Source: Wolfiporia cocos (taxonomy: Eukaryota > Basidiomycota > Agaricomycetes > Polyporales > Phaeolaceae). Taken from it: 64,000 bases of DNA. A model generated the notes under the pieces. That model was not told the DNA's origin and ran no database searches. It worked only from the letters and a program-made list of their open reading frames with translations. The stretch is taken from NCBI GenBank assembly GCA_029448655.1, contig JACCLO010000011.1, positions 1,240,001 to 1,304,000 of the forward strand, given 5' to 3'. Numbering within the stretch: position 1 is the first letter of the stretch; every line of letters starts with the position of its first letter. Shown in pieces: positions 11,180 to 21,368 of the stretch. Made by a program: the position numbers and the translations under genes.

Positions 11180-12830
11180 GGGTGCAGGTCACTGAGACTT
11201 GGGGGGCTGCAGTGAAAGGTTATGGAAGTTGCACAGGTTGCAATTGCAGGTCATGGAGGTCACAAGCTGTGGAAGTTGCAGGAGCCAAGAAGATTGTGGG
11301 CACAGGTTGTGAGGGTCATATTGGGTTGGTATGTTGCTGTTCCAAGTTGCTGAAGCTGCAGAGGCTGCAGTGAGAGATTGTGGAAGTTGCCAAGGTTGTG
11401 GAGGTCGCAGAGGTTGCAGAGGTCACAGAAGTTGCAGATGTGGAGGTTGCAGAGGTCACAGAAGTTGCAGACATGGAGGTCACAGAGGTTGTGGAGGTTG
11501 TGGAGGTTGTGGAGGTTGTGGAGGTTGCAGAGGTTGCAGAGGTTGCAGAGGTTGCGGAGGTCGCAATCACAGGTCGCGAGGGTCGCGGTTGGTCGCGGAG
11601 GTCGCGGAGGTCGTGGAGGTCATGGTCACAGATTGCAAGGGTTGTGGTAGGCTGTGGATACAGGTTGCAAAAGTCATGGAACTGCAGTGACAAATTGTGG
11701 AGACCACCAAGGCTGCAATAACAGGGTGTGGAGGTTGTGGAGGTTGCAAAAGTCACAGAGGTTGTGGAGGTCACAGAGGTCGCGGAGGTTGTGGAGGTCG
11801 TGGAGGTCACGGAGGTCGCAACCACAGGTCGCAAGGGTCGCGGTTGGTCGCGGCTGCAAGTTGCAGAAGTCATGGAAATTGTGGTGACAAGGTGTGAAGG
11901 CTACAAGAGCCACAGTATGATGTGACAAAGGTTGCAGGGTTTGCAGAGGTTGTGAGAGCTGCATAAGTTGTGAAAGTCGCAAAAGTCGCATTCTCAGGTC
12001 GCGGGAGTCGCGGTGGGTCATGGCCACAGGTTGCAGAGGTTGCAGATATAGTAAAAATTGAATTACTGTGGTCACAGCAGGCACGGTAGTGCCAATTGAG
12101 CCATAGAAATCACAGAGGCTAAAAAGCCACAGAAGTTATGAAACTTGTGGAGGTTGTGGGTACAGGTCATGAGGACCAGGAGGAGAGTCATGGTTGCAGA
12201 TTGTATAAGTCACAGGGAGTGTAAAAGTGAATAAGAGGTTGCAACAGGCATAGCAGCAACAACTGGGTTGCAGAAGTTGCTCCGCAACCTCCGCAACCTC
12301 CACGACCTCCACGACCTCCATGACCTCCACGACCTCCATGACCTCTGTGACCTCCATGACCTCCGTGACCTTCACGATCTTCACAACCTTCACGACCTTC
12401 ACGACCTTCACGACCTCCGCGACCTCCTTGACCTCCATGACCTCCATGCCCTCTGCATATGCAACTTTCACAACCTCCACAACCTCCATGTCTGCAACTT
12501 CTGTGACCTCTGTGACCTCCACATCTGCAACTTTCAGATGTCATGGAGGTCATGAAAGCCATGAAGGCCACAAAGGTCATGGAGGTCACAAAGGTCATGG
12601 AGGTCATGGAGGTCACGGAGGTCACAGAGGTCGCGGAGGTCGCGGAGGTCACGGAGGTCGCAGAGGTCACAGAGGTTGCGGAGGTCGCGGAGGTCACAGA
12701 GGTCATAGAGGTTGCAGAGGCTGTGAGGGTTGCAGAGGCTGTGAAGGTCACGGAGGTCACGGAGGTCACGGAGGCCACGAAGGTCGCAGAGGTCGCAAAG
12801 GTCGCAAAGGTTGTGGCAACATGCCATGGT
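11180..12830. repeat. G-rich minisatellite with about 9-bp unit, orientation flips
   Basis: The run consists of degenerate copies of GGAGGTYRC / AGAGGTYGC. From about 11180 to 12050 and from 12541 to 12830 the G-rich strand is plus; from about 12278 to 12530 it is minus. The long ORFs it creates on both strands (Val-Glu-Val-Ala, Thr-Ser-Ala-Thr, Gly-Gly-His-Arg repeats) come from the nine-base period and are not evidence of genes. Confidence 0.9.
12278..12810. repeat. Long hairpin formed by inverted minisatellite blocks
   Basis: CCTCCACGACC-type repeats up to about 12530 are followed directly by GGAGGTCATGG-type repeats from 12541. The dyad centre is CATCTGCAACTTTCAGATG at about 12523-12541. 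The arms are roughly 250-270 bp and could fold into one stem. Confidence 0.8.
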
Positions 12831-14944
12831 TGTGGGCCGACCCACAACTGTCATTACTGCCAGGTTGCAGCAGTTGTGGGCCAACCCACAACCATCATAA
12901 CCATCCAGTTGTGGCAGTCATGGGCTGACATGTGACCATCATAACAGTCTGGTCACGGAAGTTGTGGGCCGACCCGCAACCATCACAATCATTTGGTTAT
13001 GGCATTGGTGGGCCGACCCACAACCATCATGACTGTCAAGTCACGATGGTTATGGGCTGACCCGCAACTGTCACAACTGTCTGGTTGTGGTTGTCATGGG
13101 CCGACCCACAACCGTCACAACCATCCAGTTGCAGCAGTTGTGGGCCGACCCGTGACCGTCATGACCGTCTGGTCATGGAAAATGTGGGCCCACCCAATGG
13201 TAGGCCTGACAGTTAATGCATGGGCCAACGACTGGCTGACCTGAACCATTAGGGGTTGGTACAAGCCAGTTGACCTGAACCGTCACCTATCGTCACTGAA
13301 TGGGCTCTATACAACCTGTCACAGGGTAGGTGACGGTACCAGTGAACTGGCTTGTACCAACCCCTAACGGTCCAGGTCAGCTGGCTGTGACACAAGACTT
13401 ATCTTCGTGTCCACTACGACCGATCTGAGGAACATCACTATCACAAGATGGACCGACCAGCTATGCTCCTAAACTCCCAGGCGCAGCCTATGACTCGGCG
13501 TTGCCGAGGGAGAACTCAAGTACGTAGTAATATAGTAGCCCTCAGACGAGGCGTCGATGTTGGACATCAAAGTCGAGGCAGAGCGGGCACTCAGTGGGGA
13601 GGTATCACCAAGAGGGCCTAAGCCCGTACGATGAGAATATTAGGTCTGAGGTGCTAAGACCTCAGACCGGACATTATATACATGAAGGGTCAGGTATCTA
13701 CGCAGTATCTACCTGCCCTAACGTTATGGTCCGTGCGCAGCCTTGTCGGCGTTGCTAAGACCGTCGTCATGTTATATAAGCGGCCGGCCAGTAATGGCGG
13801 CCGCCGATCTGTCATAGACAAGGCGTCAGCGGCCCGGGTTAAGGAGACGCTTCGACGCGGTGTCGTGATCGTAAGGTCAGGTGCCGCTACACGGTCACCT
13901 GCCTATGCATCGTGATCACGTGACTTACTCTTCAGTACGTGATACACAAGTCGGACGCGTCCCGTAATGGGCGCGCCGCATGGCTTAGGCCTTAAGGGCT
14001 TTAATGAGGACCCTTGGACTCGTATGTAGGTGCTTTACATGTTATAAGACAAGGGAAAAGGTTACTATTACCTTTCTTGTGACAATCACATGACCCTCTT
14101 ACGCATTGACATATGTCGTCGTGGTGTGAGGGAGACCTCAGACAAGTAGACAGATGATGTAGAGTCAAGACGCATATACATTGGCATAGAGCATGTTGCA
14201 TAGAGGTGTATTATCAAGAATATCAAGCATGAGCTGTAAGGCTCAGCGAGATAGTCTTATATACATGTAGGCGCAGCACAGAGAACCGGGGTCGCCCTGA
14301 AGTAAGGGGTCTGTGTGTAAGGTAACCGGCGTCTACAGTAACTAGGTAATGTGGACCTAGTGGGTCATGACCTGGTCGGTGGGTGGCTACGCATAACCGT
14401 TAGTCCACAGTGTAAGTACAGTAGTGGGTCATGTGATATAATAGACTAAGTGCCTGTGTTCAAGCCCTGACGGGCGCAGGTGCTTCATGTCACAGAAATC
14501 TGTGACAGGCTGTCAGCCCATGGCTTGACTGCCAGGCCTACCATCAGGTGGGCCCATGACCGGACAGTAGTGAAAGTCGCAGGTCAGCCCACCATTGCCA
14601 CAACCTGACAGTAAGGATGGTTGCTGGTCATCCCACAACCACTGCTACTCAATGGGTGCAACAGTTGCAGGTTGGCCCACAAGTGCCATGACCAAATGGT
14701 TATGATAGTTGTGGGTCAACCCACAGGTGCTGCAACCAGACAGTTATGATGGTTGTGAGTCAACCTACATGTACCATGACAAGATGGTTACAACTGTTGT
14801 GGGTTGGCTCACCACTGCCACAACCAGATGGTTATGATGGTTGTGGATCGGCCCATAACCATAGCCTGTTGCTGTGACCTCTGCAACTGCCACTACTGAG
14901 ACCTCTGAGACCTCTGCGACCTCCATGACCTCCATGATCCACTG
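12830..14944. repeat. Foldback-like inverted repeat with tandem subrepeats
   Basis: Left arm 12830-13232 holds copies of a roughly 60-bp unit containing GTGGGCCGACCCACAAC. Right arm 14508-14870 holds related units in the opposite orientation. Near the centre, 13232-13275 pairs with 13342-13386 (shared core GGGGTTGGTACAAGCC). The GGCCTGACAGTTAATG region near 13205 pairs with 14530-14550. Past 14870 the short GACCTCCATGACCTCC block mirrors the minisatellite on the left. The layout resembles foldback transposons, whose inverted repeats are built of tandem subrepeats. No transposase is seen. An LTR splits the right arm. Confidence 0.6.
13388..14507 (-). mobile_element. LTR insertion, possibly composite
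   Basis: It starts TGACACAAGA and ends ATCTGTGACA, 1,120 bp, flanked by the perfect repeat GGCTG (13383-13387 and 14508-14512). It has two reversed TATA-like runs (near 13676 and 14262), so it may be one LTR inserted in another, but I could not find an inner boundary. It landed in the centre of the inverted-repeat region. Confidence 0.75.
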
Positions 14945-15204
14945 TGTCACACATTTTCTGGTGACACCTCACCATTTGTTTACACTGGGAGTCGAACCCT
15001 CGACCTCTGGATACGCCATCACGTGTGCGCCATTACTGACGCATATCCTCCATACTAGTTAGCACGCAGCTAGCCCCGATCACATGGTAGTGTTACATAA
15101 GCATTCAAAATCCTGACCGGTAGGCGCGTGCGCACAGGCCATGTCACTTTAGGGCAAGGGTAGTTACTTAAGATTACAGTGCTACTGTCATGTATATAAC
15201 CTTA

Positions 15205-15753
15205 TGACACATGAATTACCACATCTTTAGCCTACACGCCCACTCCTAACGCAACGCGCGTTCACATCTCCAGGTATCCCCCACTACGTGCCTTTCAGAT
15301 TACCTAAGGGCCAACTTAGTTGTTGGTAATCCTGAGGCACTACAGCTAACGTCGAGGTCACAGATGAGGAGAGGTATAAGGCGAAGCTTAGGGAGTCATG
15401 CAGGGTAATGGAGTAAGACCCAGGGCGTACGCCCCAAGGCCAAGATTCATAGTGTTAGAGACAGAAGGTCTCTAACGTTGACGTTATATACATGCAGCGC
15501 ATCAATGGACTATGTGTCTACCCTAAACGACAAGGTCCGAGCACACTATCATAAGCATGTGATATAAGATGTCATGTGCAGACCGGGCCGGGGTATGCTT
15601 CAAGACGTTATCTAATCTAATCTACTACCGGCGCCTGACGAATGGCAGAACGGTGGAATGTATGGGAGAGGTCACATGCCACACATGAGCACGCTGGTTC
15701 GAGTCGCTGAGGTTGCAAGCTCTACTAATCAGCATGTCACGAAAACTGTGACA
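15205..15753 (-). mobile_element. Solo LTR, reverse orientation, in family-B LTR
   Basis: It starts TGACACATGA and ends AACTGTGACA, 549 bp, flanked by the perfect repeat CCTTA (15200-15204 and 15754-15758). A reversed TATA and a TAGAGACAGAAGGTCTCTA hairpin mark the promoter end. It inserted close to the TATA region of the host LTR. Confidence 0.85.
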
Positions 15754-15895
15754 CCTTAGGGGTCTGAGGCATCTTACCTCAGACCTTTTATTCTCGACCA
15801 TGCCTTAGGGCACGTAACTCCATCCTTCGCTTGCACACACCACACTGCTACTCTGCTGCAGCTGTACTCAACAGTACCTCGACGATGCTGGGGTC

Positions 15896-16466
15896 TGTCA
15901 CAGAACGGCCCAGTGGGGCGTCTCACATCCCTTGCTATACTGTATGGGCACCGCTGTACATGCATGCACTCCCCTACATTAAGTTTCCTCCTCGTCACGC
16001 CTTAGATACTGTATAGACCACCTGACCCATTAGATAGGCGCTCTTCAGGAAGCGTGTGTACCAGGTACTCACATGATGGTCACCACTTAGTTACATGTAG
16101 TGTAGCATCACAGTCACTTGTAGTTACATGTGCACAGGCCATGACTTTAGGGTAACCTGCTCCGCTCCCTACACATGTATTTAAGATGTAGCCAGATGGG
16201 GCTTACTCCCCATCTTTAGGATTCTCAACAATGAGTTAGCACTCCTTTCATTCACCAACTTTCCTGTGTGCTCGCTGCCCTGGGGGCCCCTCACGTCTTG
16301 CTCGTCTGTGTGGTTGTTCACTATGTCGGCGTATACTTTGACGATGCAGAGGGCCATCTGTCAGTAAGCCTCTGCGCTCACCACTGCTGAACGACTCGCA
16401 CTGCCTGTTAGGCTATGGAAGCACCCCCTGCTGTGCAGGTCCCACAGATATGGTACGTCTGTGTCA
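15896..16466 (+). mobile_element. Solo LTR, family E, in family-B LTR
   Basis: It starts TGTCACAGAA and ends GTCTGTGTCA, 571 bp, flanked by the perfect repeat GGGTC (15891-15895 and 16467-16471). The body closely matches 2625-3185 and the LTRs of the element at 36115-38013. Confidence 0.9.
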
Positions 16467-16565
16467 GGGTCTTCGTCTTTAAGCAATGTCGACTATGTCT
16501 TGGGGTGCGACTTGTTAGTAGGGCGTTGACGCTGAGGGATGACCCATGAGTTTTGGGTCACACTG

Positions 16566-17647
16566 TTGCCTCTGCAACCTGCAGTTATTTTTCCTATATC
16601 TACAACCCCTGTGACTTCCAACCATGACCCACCACTAAGGCTCCAACCATATACTATGCCTGTACAAAATATATGATACATGGTATATACATGATCTACA
16701 TGGTTTTTATACACTAAGTTTTTGAGAGATCTTGGCATGCCATTATTTTACAAGATGGATATGGAGATTGTCTCCATCTTCAATGAAACATGGGTATCAG
16801 CACATAACTGACATAAGGAGTAAAGCACACTTTAATGTTTCATGTTCAACAGCCACACTAGCAACAGCAGTGGCTAGAAAATCGCAAATGATGCATGCAA
16901 TGACAGGAAATTCCTGTGCATGAGCCTAACAAGGATGTAGTCACTATGTGGCATTATATGGCATTGAGCAGATCTTATCTTCTACCAAACAAGAGTATAC
17001 TCAAAAGCATGTGAATTATGTTCTGACATCCATGCATTTGTATGGCTGTCCAAAGCCAGGTCAAAGCCAGGGCTTTTGAGCCAGGCTGGGCCAGCACATC
17101 ACTATGAATTGTGGAGATCACAGCTGTGACCTCTGCAGTGGTTGAAAAGGTCATGAAAGTTGTGGCTGTGGCAGTCACAAAAGTCGCAAGGTCACAACTG
17201 CCATGGTTGCAAAGGTCGCAAAAGTCATGGCTGTGACCTCTGCAAGAGTCATGGTATCACAAAATGAGCTACAGACCCAATGCAGCATGATCATGAGAGG
17301 CATTAGCCACTCCCCCAAAAGGGCTATGATAACAGCTCAGCTGTTATCTTGGGTTCAGCTATTTATGCAGCTCATATTCCCACACTGGGCACCTGTTTTG
17401 GCATCATTCATCCAGCAGGGTTATTTGGTCCTAGTCATAGTTCCGTAATGTCATGTTCCTGTGCTACCTTTCAGCTAACACCTCAGGCTTTCACCTATAT
17501 TCTGTGACATGTTGCCAGTGGCTAGCAGAGTCTGCATTGTCATGTACCATCCAACCATCTTCTAAGTCACCTGGGCTGTGGCATTAGCCACAGGCACTTG
17601 GGTATAGTGTTTATCTAGGTGCACAGTATCTAGACACTTTGCCAAGG
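16566..17647. other. No gene seen; decayed repeat sequence
   Basis: The left part continues the right arm of the inverted-repeat region (TTGCCTCTGCAACCTGCAG). From 17100 to 17250 there are decayed units of the G-rich minisatellite. From about 17249 to 17395 there is a segment whose reverse complement recurs at about 19790-19925. The rest looks unique and non-coding. Confidence 0.35.
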
Positions 17648-17652
17648 CACCT

Positions 17653-18716
17653 TGTCACAGATTATTTGGTCTACCATACTGGGGATTGAACTTGTGATGT
17701 TATCTCTTATGTGCTTATCTCATGTCTTACCCACTCTGCCATTGCCAGCATCAGTCTTCCTAGATTAGATAAGGTAACTAGTAGTGACTGGCACCGCTTA
17801 CTGTACCTCATTACATACATAATTGGTCATACTGCACACAGACCTCACCTGTAGGGCAGGTCTTAGGAAATACTAGTGTACAGTTCCATATGTATATATA
17901 CTTCAAGGCTGAGGTCTTACAACTTCAGTCCAATTATTCTTGGCCTTGGGGTGTACGCCCTAAGTCTCACTCCAACCTTCATGTGTGCTCATATCTAGTC
18001 ACCCAACAATCTGACACAGACAGACTGTGGGACTCACTTTACTCGACTGATAAGCTTGAGGGGCTTGAAGCAAGGTGAGGGATCTGAGAGCACAGCAGGA
18101 GTGATGTGCAAGAGTTGCGAATGCAAGAGAACAAATCTAAACATTAGCGTAGTGCTATTCCTACTTATATGCATGTAGTGACAGCAGCTGGTAATGGCTT
18201 GCCCTAAAGTACCGGGTCTGTGCGCTTGTACGAGAATTATGGCTAAGTTGTAAACTACAGTAGACCATGTGCACCGGTAATGGCTGCATCAGTAAGAAAC
18301 AGGCTTTGGACCAGTGGGTCCACATTGATGTTGTGGCTACAAGGGTTTGTAAGCCAAGTAAGTGTGATGACATATACCGGTATTGGGATATGTGTAATCT
18401 AAGGTGTAGGCTTGTGATAAACCTTCAGGCCGCTTATGTATAGTACATTACTAGTGTGTTATGTGCATGTTGTTTGTGTGCATGTACGTGTCTACGGGCA
18501 CTTAGAGCAGTGAGCTTGAATATGCTCATAGAAATGCGGGAAAAATAGGTAAAAATATAGTAAAATTCGTAGAATGTCCCAGATCTGTGACACAGTCCTC
18601 TTTCATAAGCCAGTGCTTGTCTGGGGACTTTGAACTACATCGCCTCTGTCTAGAGCTCAGGACTTAGGGATTGGGATGCTGCATGTTAATAGGGACACAG
18701 GGTGAGATCTGTGTCA
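17653..18716 (+). mobile_element. Solo LTR (family B/E-like), interrupted
   Basis: It starts TGTCACAGAT and ends ATCTGTGTCA. The TSD CACCT lies at 17648-17652; its partner, split by the next insertion, is restored at 19305-19309. The LTR proper is 17653-18011 plus 18598-18716, about 478 bp. The minus strand of its first 100 bp contains a good tRNA-like A box (TGGCAGAGTGG) and B box (AGTTCAATCCC). Confidence 0.8.
18012..18592 (-). mobile_element. Solo LTR of the intact element's family, diverged
   Basis: It starts TGACACAGAC and ends ATCTGTGACA, 581 bp, flanked by CAATC (18007-18011) and CAGTC (18593-18597), a TSD with one mismatch. In reverse it matches the LTR at 44693-45392 at both ends and keeps AGAACAAATCT, the reverse complement of that family's predicted RNA 5' end. 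Confidence 0.8.
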
Positions 18717-18718
18717 CA

Positions 18719-19301
18719 TGACACAGACTTACAGACGTCTGTGGGACCAGCCCTGCTGGGGATCTAACCTGCCAGATGAGCAACAACTGCACTTGCCAGT
18801 GGTGACTCAAGTCCTATTGGCAGAGTGTTATCCTTACTCCCCAGGCCAGTGGGCGACGTAACTAGTGGGCATGACACACAGACTAGCAAGTCGGAAACCA
18901 AGCAGTAGAGACCATGCCGCACACAGAGAGGTCAGAAGAAAGGGGACTAGCCCATTGTCGAGAATCTTGGAGATGAGGTATAAGACCTCATCTCGTCGTA
19001 CTTATATACATGAGGTAGCACCGAGATGTCTAGCCCTAAAGTTCTGGCCTGTGCGCAGTAACTAAGAGGTTATATGACAAGTAACTACCTGTAACGTAAC
19101 ATGTACATACTGTGACCATCATGTGAGTACCTGAGGCACATGCTACCCTACAGTGCTAATCTAATAGGTCGAGTGGTTGGATAAGATAACAGGGGACATA
19201 CGAGGAGGAAAGCGAGCAAGATAAAGACTTAGCCCCACACCTAGGGGTGCTTCTTCCAGCCAGCAAGGGATGTCAAGACCCCCTAGAGGCATTCTGTGAC
19301 A
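18719..19301 (-). mobile_element. Solo LTR, family E, reverse
   Basis: It starts TGACACAGAC and ends TTCTGTGACA, 583 bp, flanked by the perfect repeat TCACA (18714-18718 and 19302-19306). The reversed TATA run (ACTTATATACATG) and the GAGAATCTTGGAGATGAGG element match family E. It inserted at the extreme right end of the LTR at 17653-18716. Confidence 0.88.
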
Positions 19302-19466
19302 TCACACCTGTTCTGCAGGTGGTGGATTCACCTGTACTAAAAGCACAAAAATTCCTAAAGAATCCTAAAATATATCTTCATATCACTTTCCATGACAATT
19401 TAGTAGCAAACTACTTGCCACCCCAAATATTGAATATTCAGGATCAGAGCTAAAGTCTTACAGCAC

Positions 19467-20246
19467 TGTCGCAGTTTGATTTATTAGCCCCCAAGGGGGC
19501 CCTCGGGGTCAAACTTGCAACATTTTGTGCTTTAGGTACCCCCAAGCCCATGTGACCCGGTAGTACAGATCAGCACGTATCCTTTACACTATACAGAACC
19601 TCCACTAGTAACATGACATATATGTAAGCAGACCTTAGTTACCTCTTAGGCACGTGTGCACAGGCCGTGTGTCACAGATAATGCGAAAGCATAATATCAT
19701 AGACGTTACGGAGCAATAACTAGGGTACATTACCCGTACGTGGTGCCGGCATACATGGCCTACACCATAGAGTGTCTAATAGGCGCCAAGCGTGGGAATA
19801 TGAACTGCAGATATAGCTGGACCCTTGATAACAGACAAGCTGTTATCATAGCCCTTTTGGGGGAGTGGCTATAGTGCCACTCATTAGCACGTTGCATTGG
19901 GTCTGCGGTGCGTCTTGTGATACCACGTTGCTTTAGGGCAGGACTTAGATAGGCATTGCGCTTGCATGTATATAACCTAGGGACTCTGAGGTGTTCTCCT
20001 CAGAGTCTTCATTGTAACTCCAGGGCTTAGTCCCTCTTACTTGCCAAACCCCTCTGCTTGCATATGCCTGCCTGCTAGTCTGGGAGAACCTCGACATCAT
20101 TGTAGTGCCTTAGGACTACCCGCTGATGGAGTTGTGGAATAGTGCGCTGGAAGTTGGGCCCTATGGTACTTGAAATGCATGTGTAGGGGAAGTAGGACTA
20201 GTGGTGGTGGGGCATGGGTGGTTGTGGTTGACACAGGTTTGTGTCA
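19467..20246 (+). mobile_element. Solo LTR, family B, interrupted
   Basis: It starts TGTCGCAGTT and ends GTTTGTGTCA, flanked by the perfect repeat AGCAC (19462-19466 and 20247-20251). It keeps the TATA run (CATGTATATAACC, near 19965) and the ACTCTGAGG...CCTCAGAGT hairpin. About 253 bp of foreign DNA lies at 19670-19922. Confidence 0.82.
19670..19922. mobile_element. Short insertion in family-B LTR
   Basis: It interrupts the conserved CACAGGCCACGTCGCTTTAGGG block of family B. It starts TGTCACAGAT but ends TTGTGATA. The flanks GCCGTG and ACCACG match only weakly, so the TSD is uncertain. Its right part contains an inverted motif (GATAACAG...CTGTTATC) that recurs in reverse near 17320. Confidence 0.45.
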
Positions 20247-20600
20247 AGCACTGAGCTTGGTTTCCTGATTTTGAAAGTGGATATAAGACCCCTGTGATTG
20301 CAACAAGGTCAAGCTGAAGAGCAGCACCAGTAATTACATGTTTTACATAGTACCCACTACTGTCCAAGATCTGAATGTCTATGGTACTACAAGTACTGTA
20401 CCAGTAGCATATTAGTGAGCTAGGGCACAGCATAAGTGAGAATAAATATAAAGGCTGTGGTTGGGCACAGTGGTGAGACATAATGATAGAAGGTGTAGTT
20501 AGGCATGATGGGGAATGGAGAGTGATCAAATAGGAAAGAAAACACCGCATTTAATAGCAATACTATGATTGGATATTATTATAAGCAATTATTATAATAA

Positions 20601-21368
20601 TCTCACCCAGCACTATCTACTGTCGGAAAAATCTGTGGAGCATTACAACGTGGGCTGGTTGCAACCGGGGTTGCAACACAGCTATAATGGGTTAGCGCTG
20701 ATTGTAAAGTAACGATAATAAGATTAATACTATTCCAATCGTGGGTACCACGTGGGAGATTCCAATCTGAGCTTATCAACGAGTTTAATTACCCACGGCT
20801 TCGCCACGGATGTCAATTGTCACTTAAGTATGATAATTAATAGAATAAGAACATGTCCGCCCAACCCGTCTCTGCCCGCTCAGCCACTTCCGACACCTCG
20901 CTGATGCTCGGTGTCGTTGTCGCTGAGCTTGTAATCTTGTGTCCACAAATGTGGTCCCTCAAAATCTCCTGAAATTTCTGGCATGTATCTACAGTACAGG
21001 CTATTTACGTTACAAAAGCCCGTGGCACAGCGCAGGGAGGACGCGGCTGAACGCGCGCGCCTTGCAGGCGCCGGGCGTGGGAATCCACTGGCCAACTTCC
21101 CGGGTCGGTGGCGCGAGCCCTATGGGACGTCGGACAGCACGTGGCACACGTGGAAAAGCACATGGCCGTTCCCACGCAATCCACGGCCCTTTAGTATTTA
21201 GATTGGCAATATTACTCGGTGAACGATCACATGGTTACAACGTGATGGTGATACGATTGTGACAGGTACACGATCGTGATCGTGGTCATGCGCGGCACCA
21301 TACTGTGCTACTGCATTTTTTTTGGAGACTCGAGCTTGACTGTCTCGTTAACTGTCTCGTTCATTACT
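20601..21368. other. No gene identified; possible 5' flank of the Plavaka element
   Basis: The region shows a change of base composition and an in-frame ATG at 20853 opening about 40 codons rich in Ser, Ala and Thr. I cannot assign it. The motif CACGGCTTCGCCACGG near 20800 is the reverse of the GTGGCGAAGCC motif near 8990. No terminal inverted repeats were recognised. Confidence 0.25.

Larger units (their letters stand above)
14945..16560 (+). mobile_element. Solo LTR, family B, with two LTRs inside
   Basis: It starts TGTCACACAT and ends TTTTGGGTCA, flanked by the perfect repeat CACTG (14940-14944 and 16561-16565). Minus the two inner LTRs it is about 486 bp. The first 120 bp contain a minus-strand tRNA-like segment with a B-box-like GGTTCGACTCC. 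It inserted in the right arm of the inverted-repeat region. Confidence 0.85.
19310..20600 (-). mobile_element. Degenerate family A LTR remnant holding a family-B LTR
   Basis: The flanks join as CTTACAGCAC-TGAGCTTGG... and continue with GTGGATATAAGACCCC...CAACAAGGTCAAGCTGAAGAGC, the family A core in the minus orientation. The ends are too eroded to place. No coding sequence is seen. Confidence 0.5.

Noticed and set aside
11316..12935. Long ORFs on both strands encoding Val-Glu, Thr-Ser or Gly-His-Arg repeats
   Set aside because: They arise from a 9-bp repeat, which keeps all frames open. There is no non-repetitive coding sequence and all frames are equally repetitive.
11180..13230. CRISPR array
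   Set aside because: The units are degenerate, without fixed repeat-spacer structure, and the organism appears to be eukaryotic.
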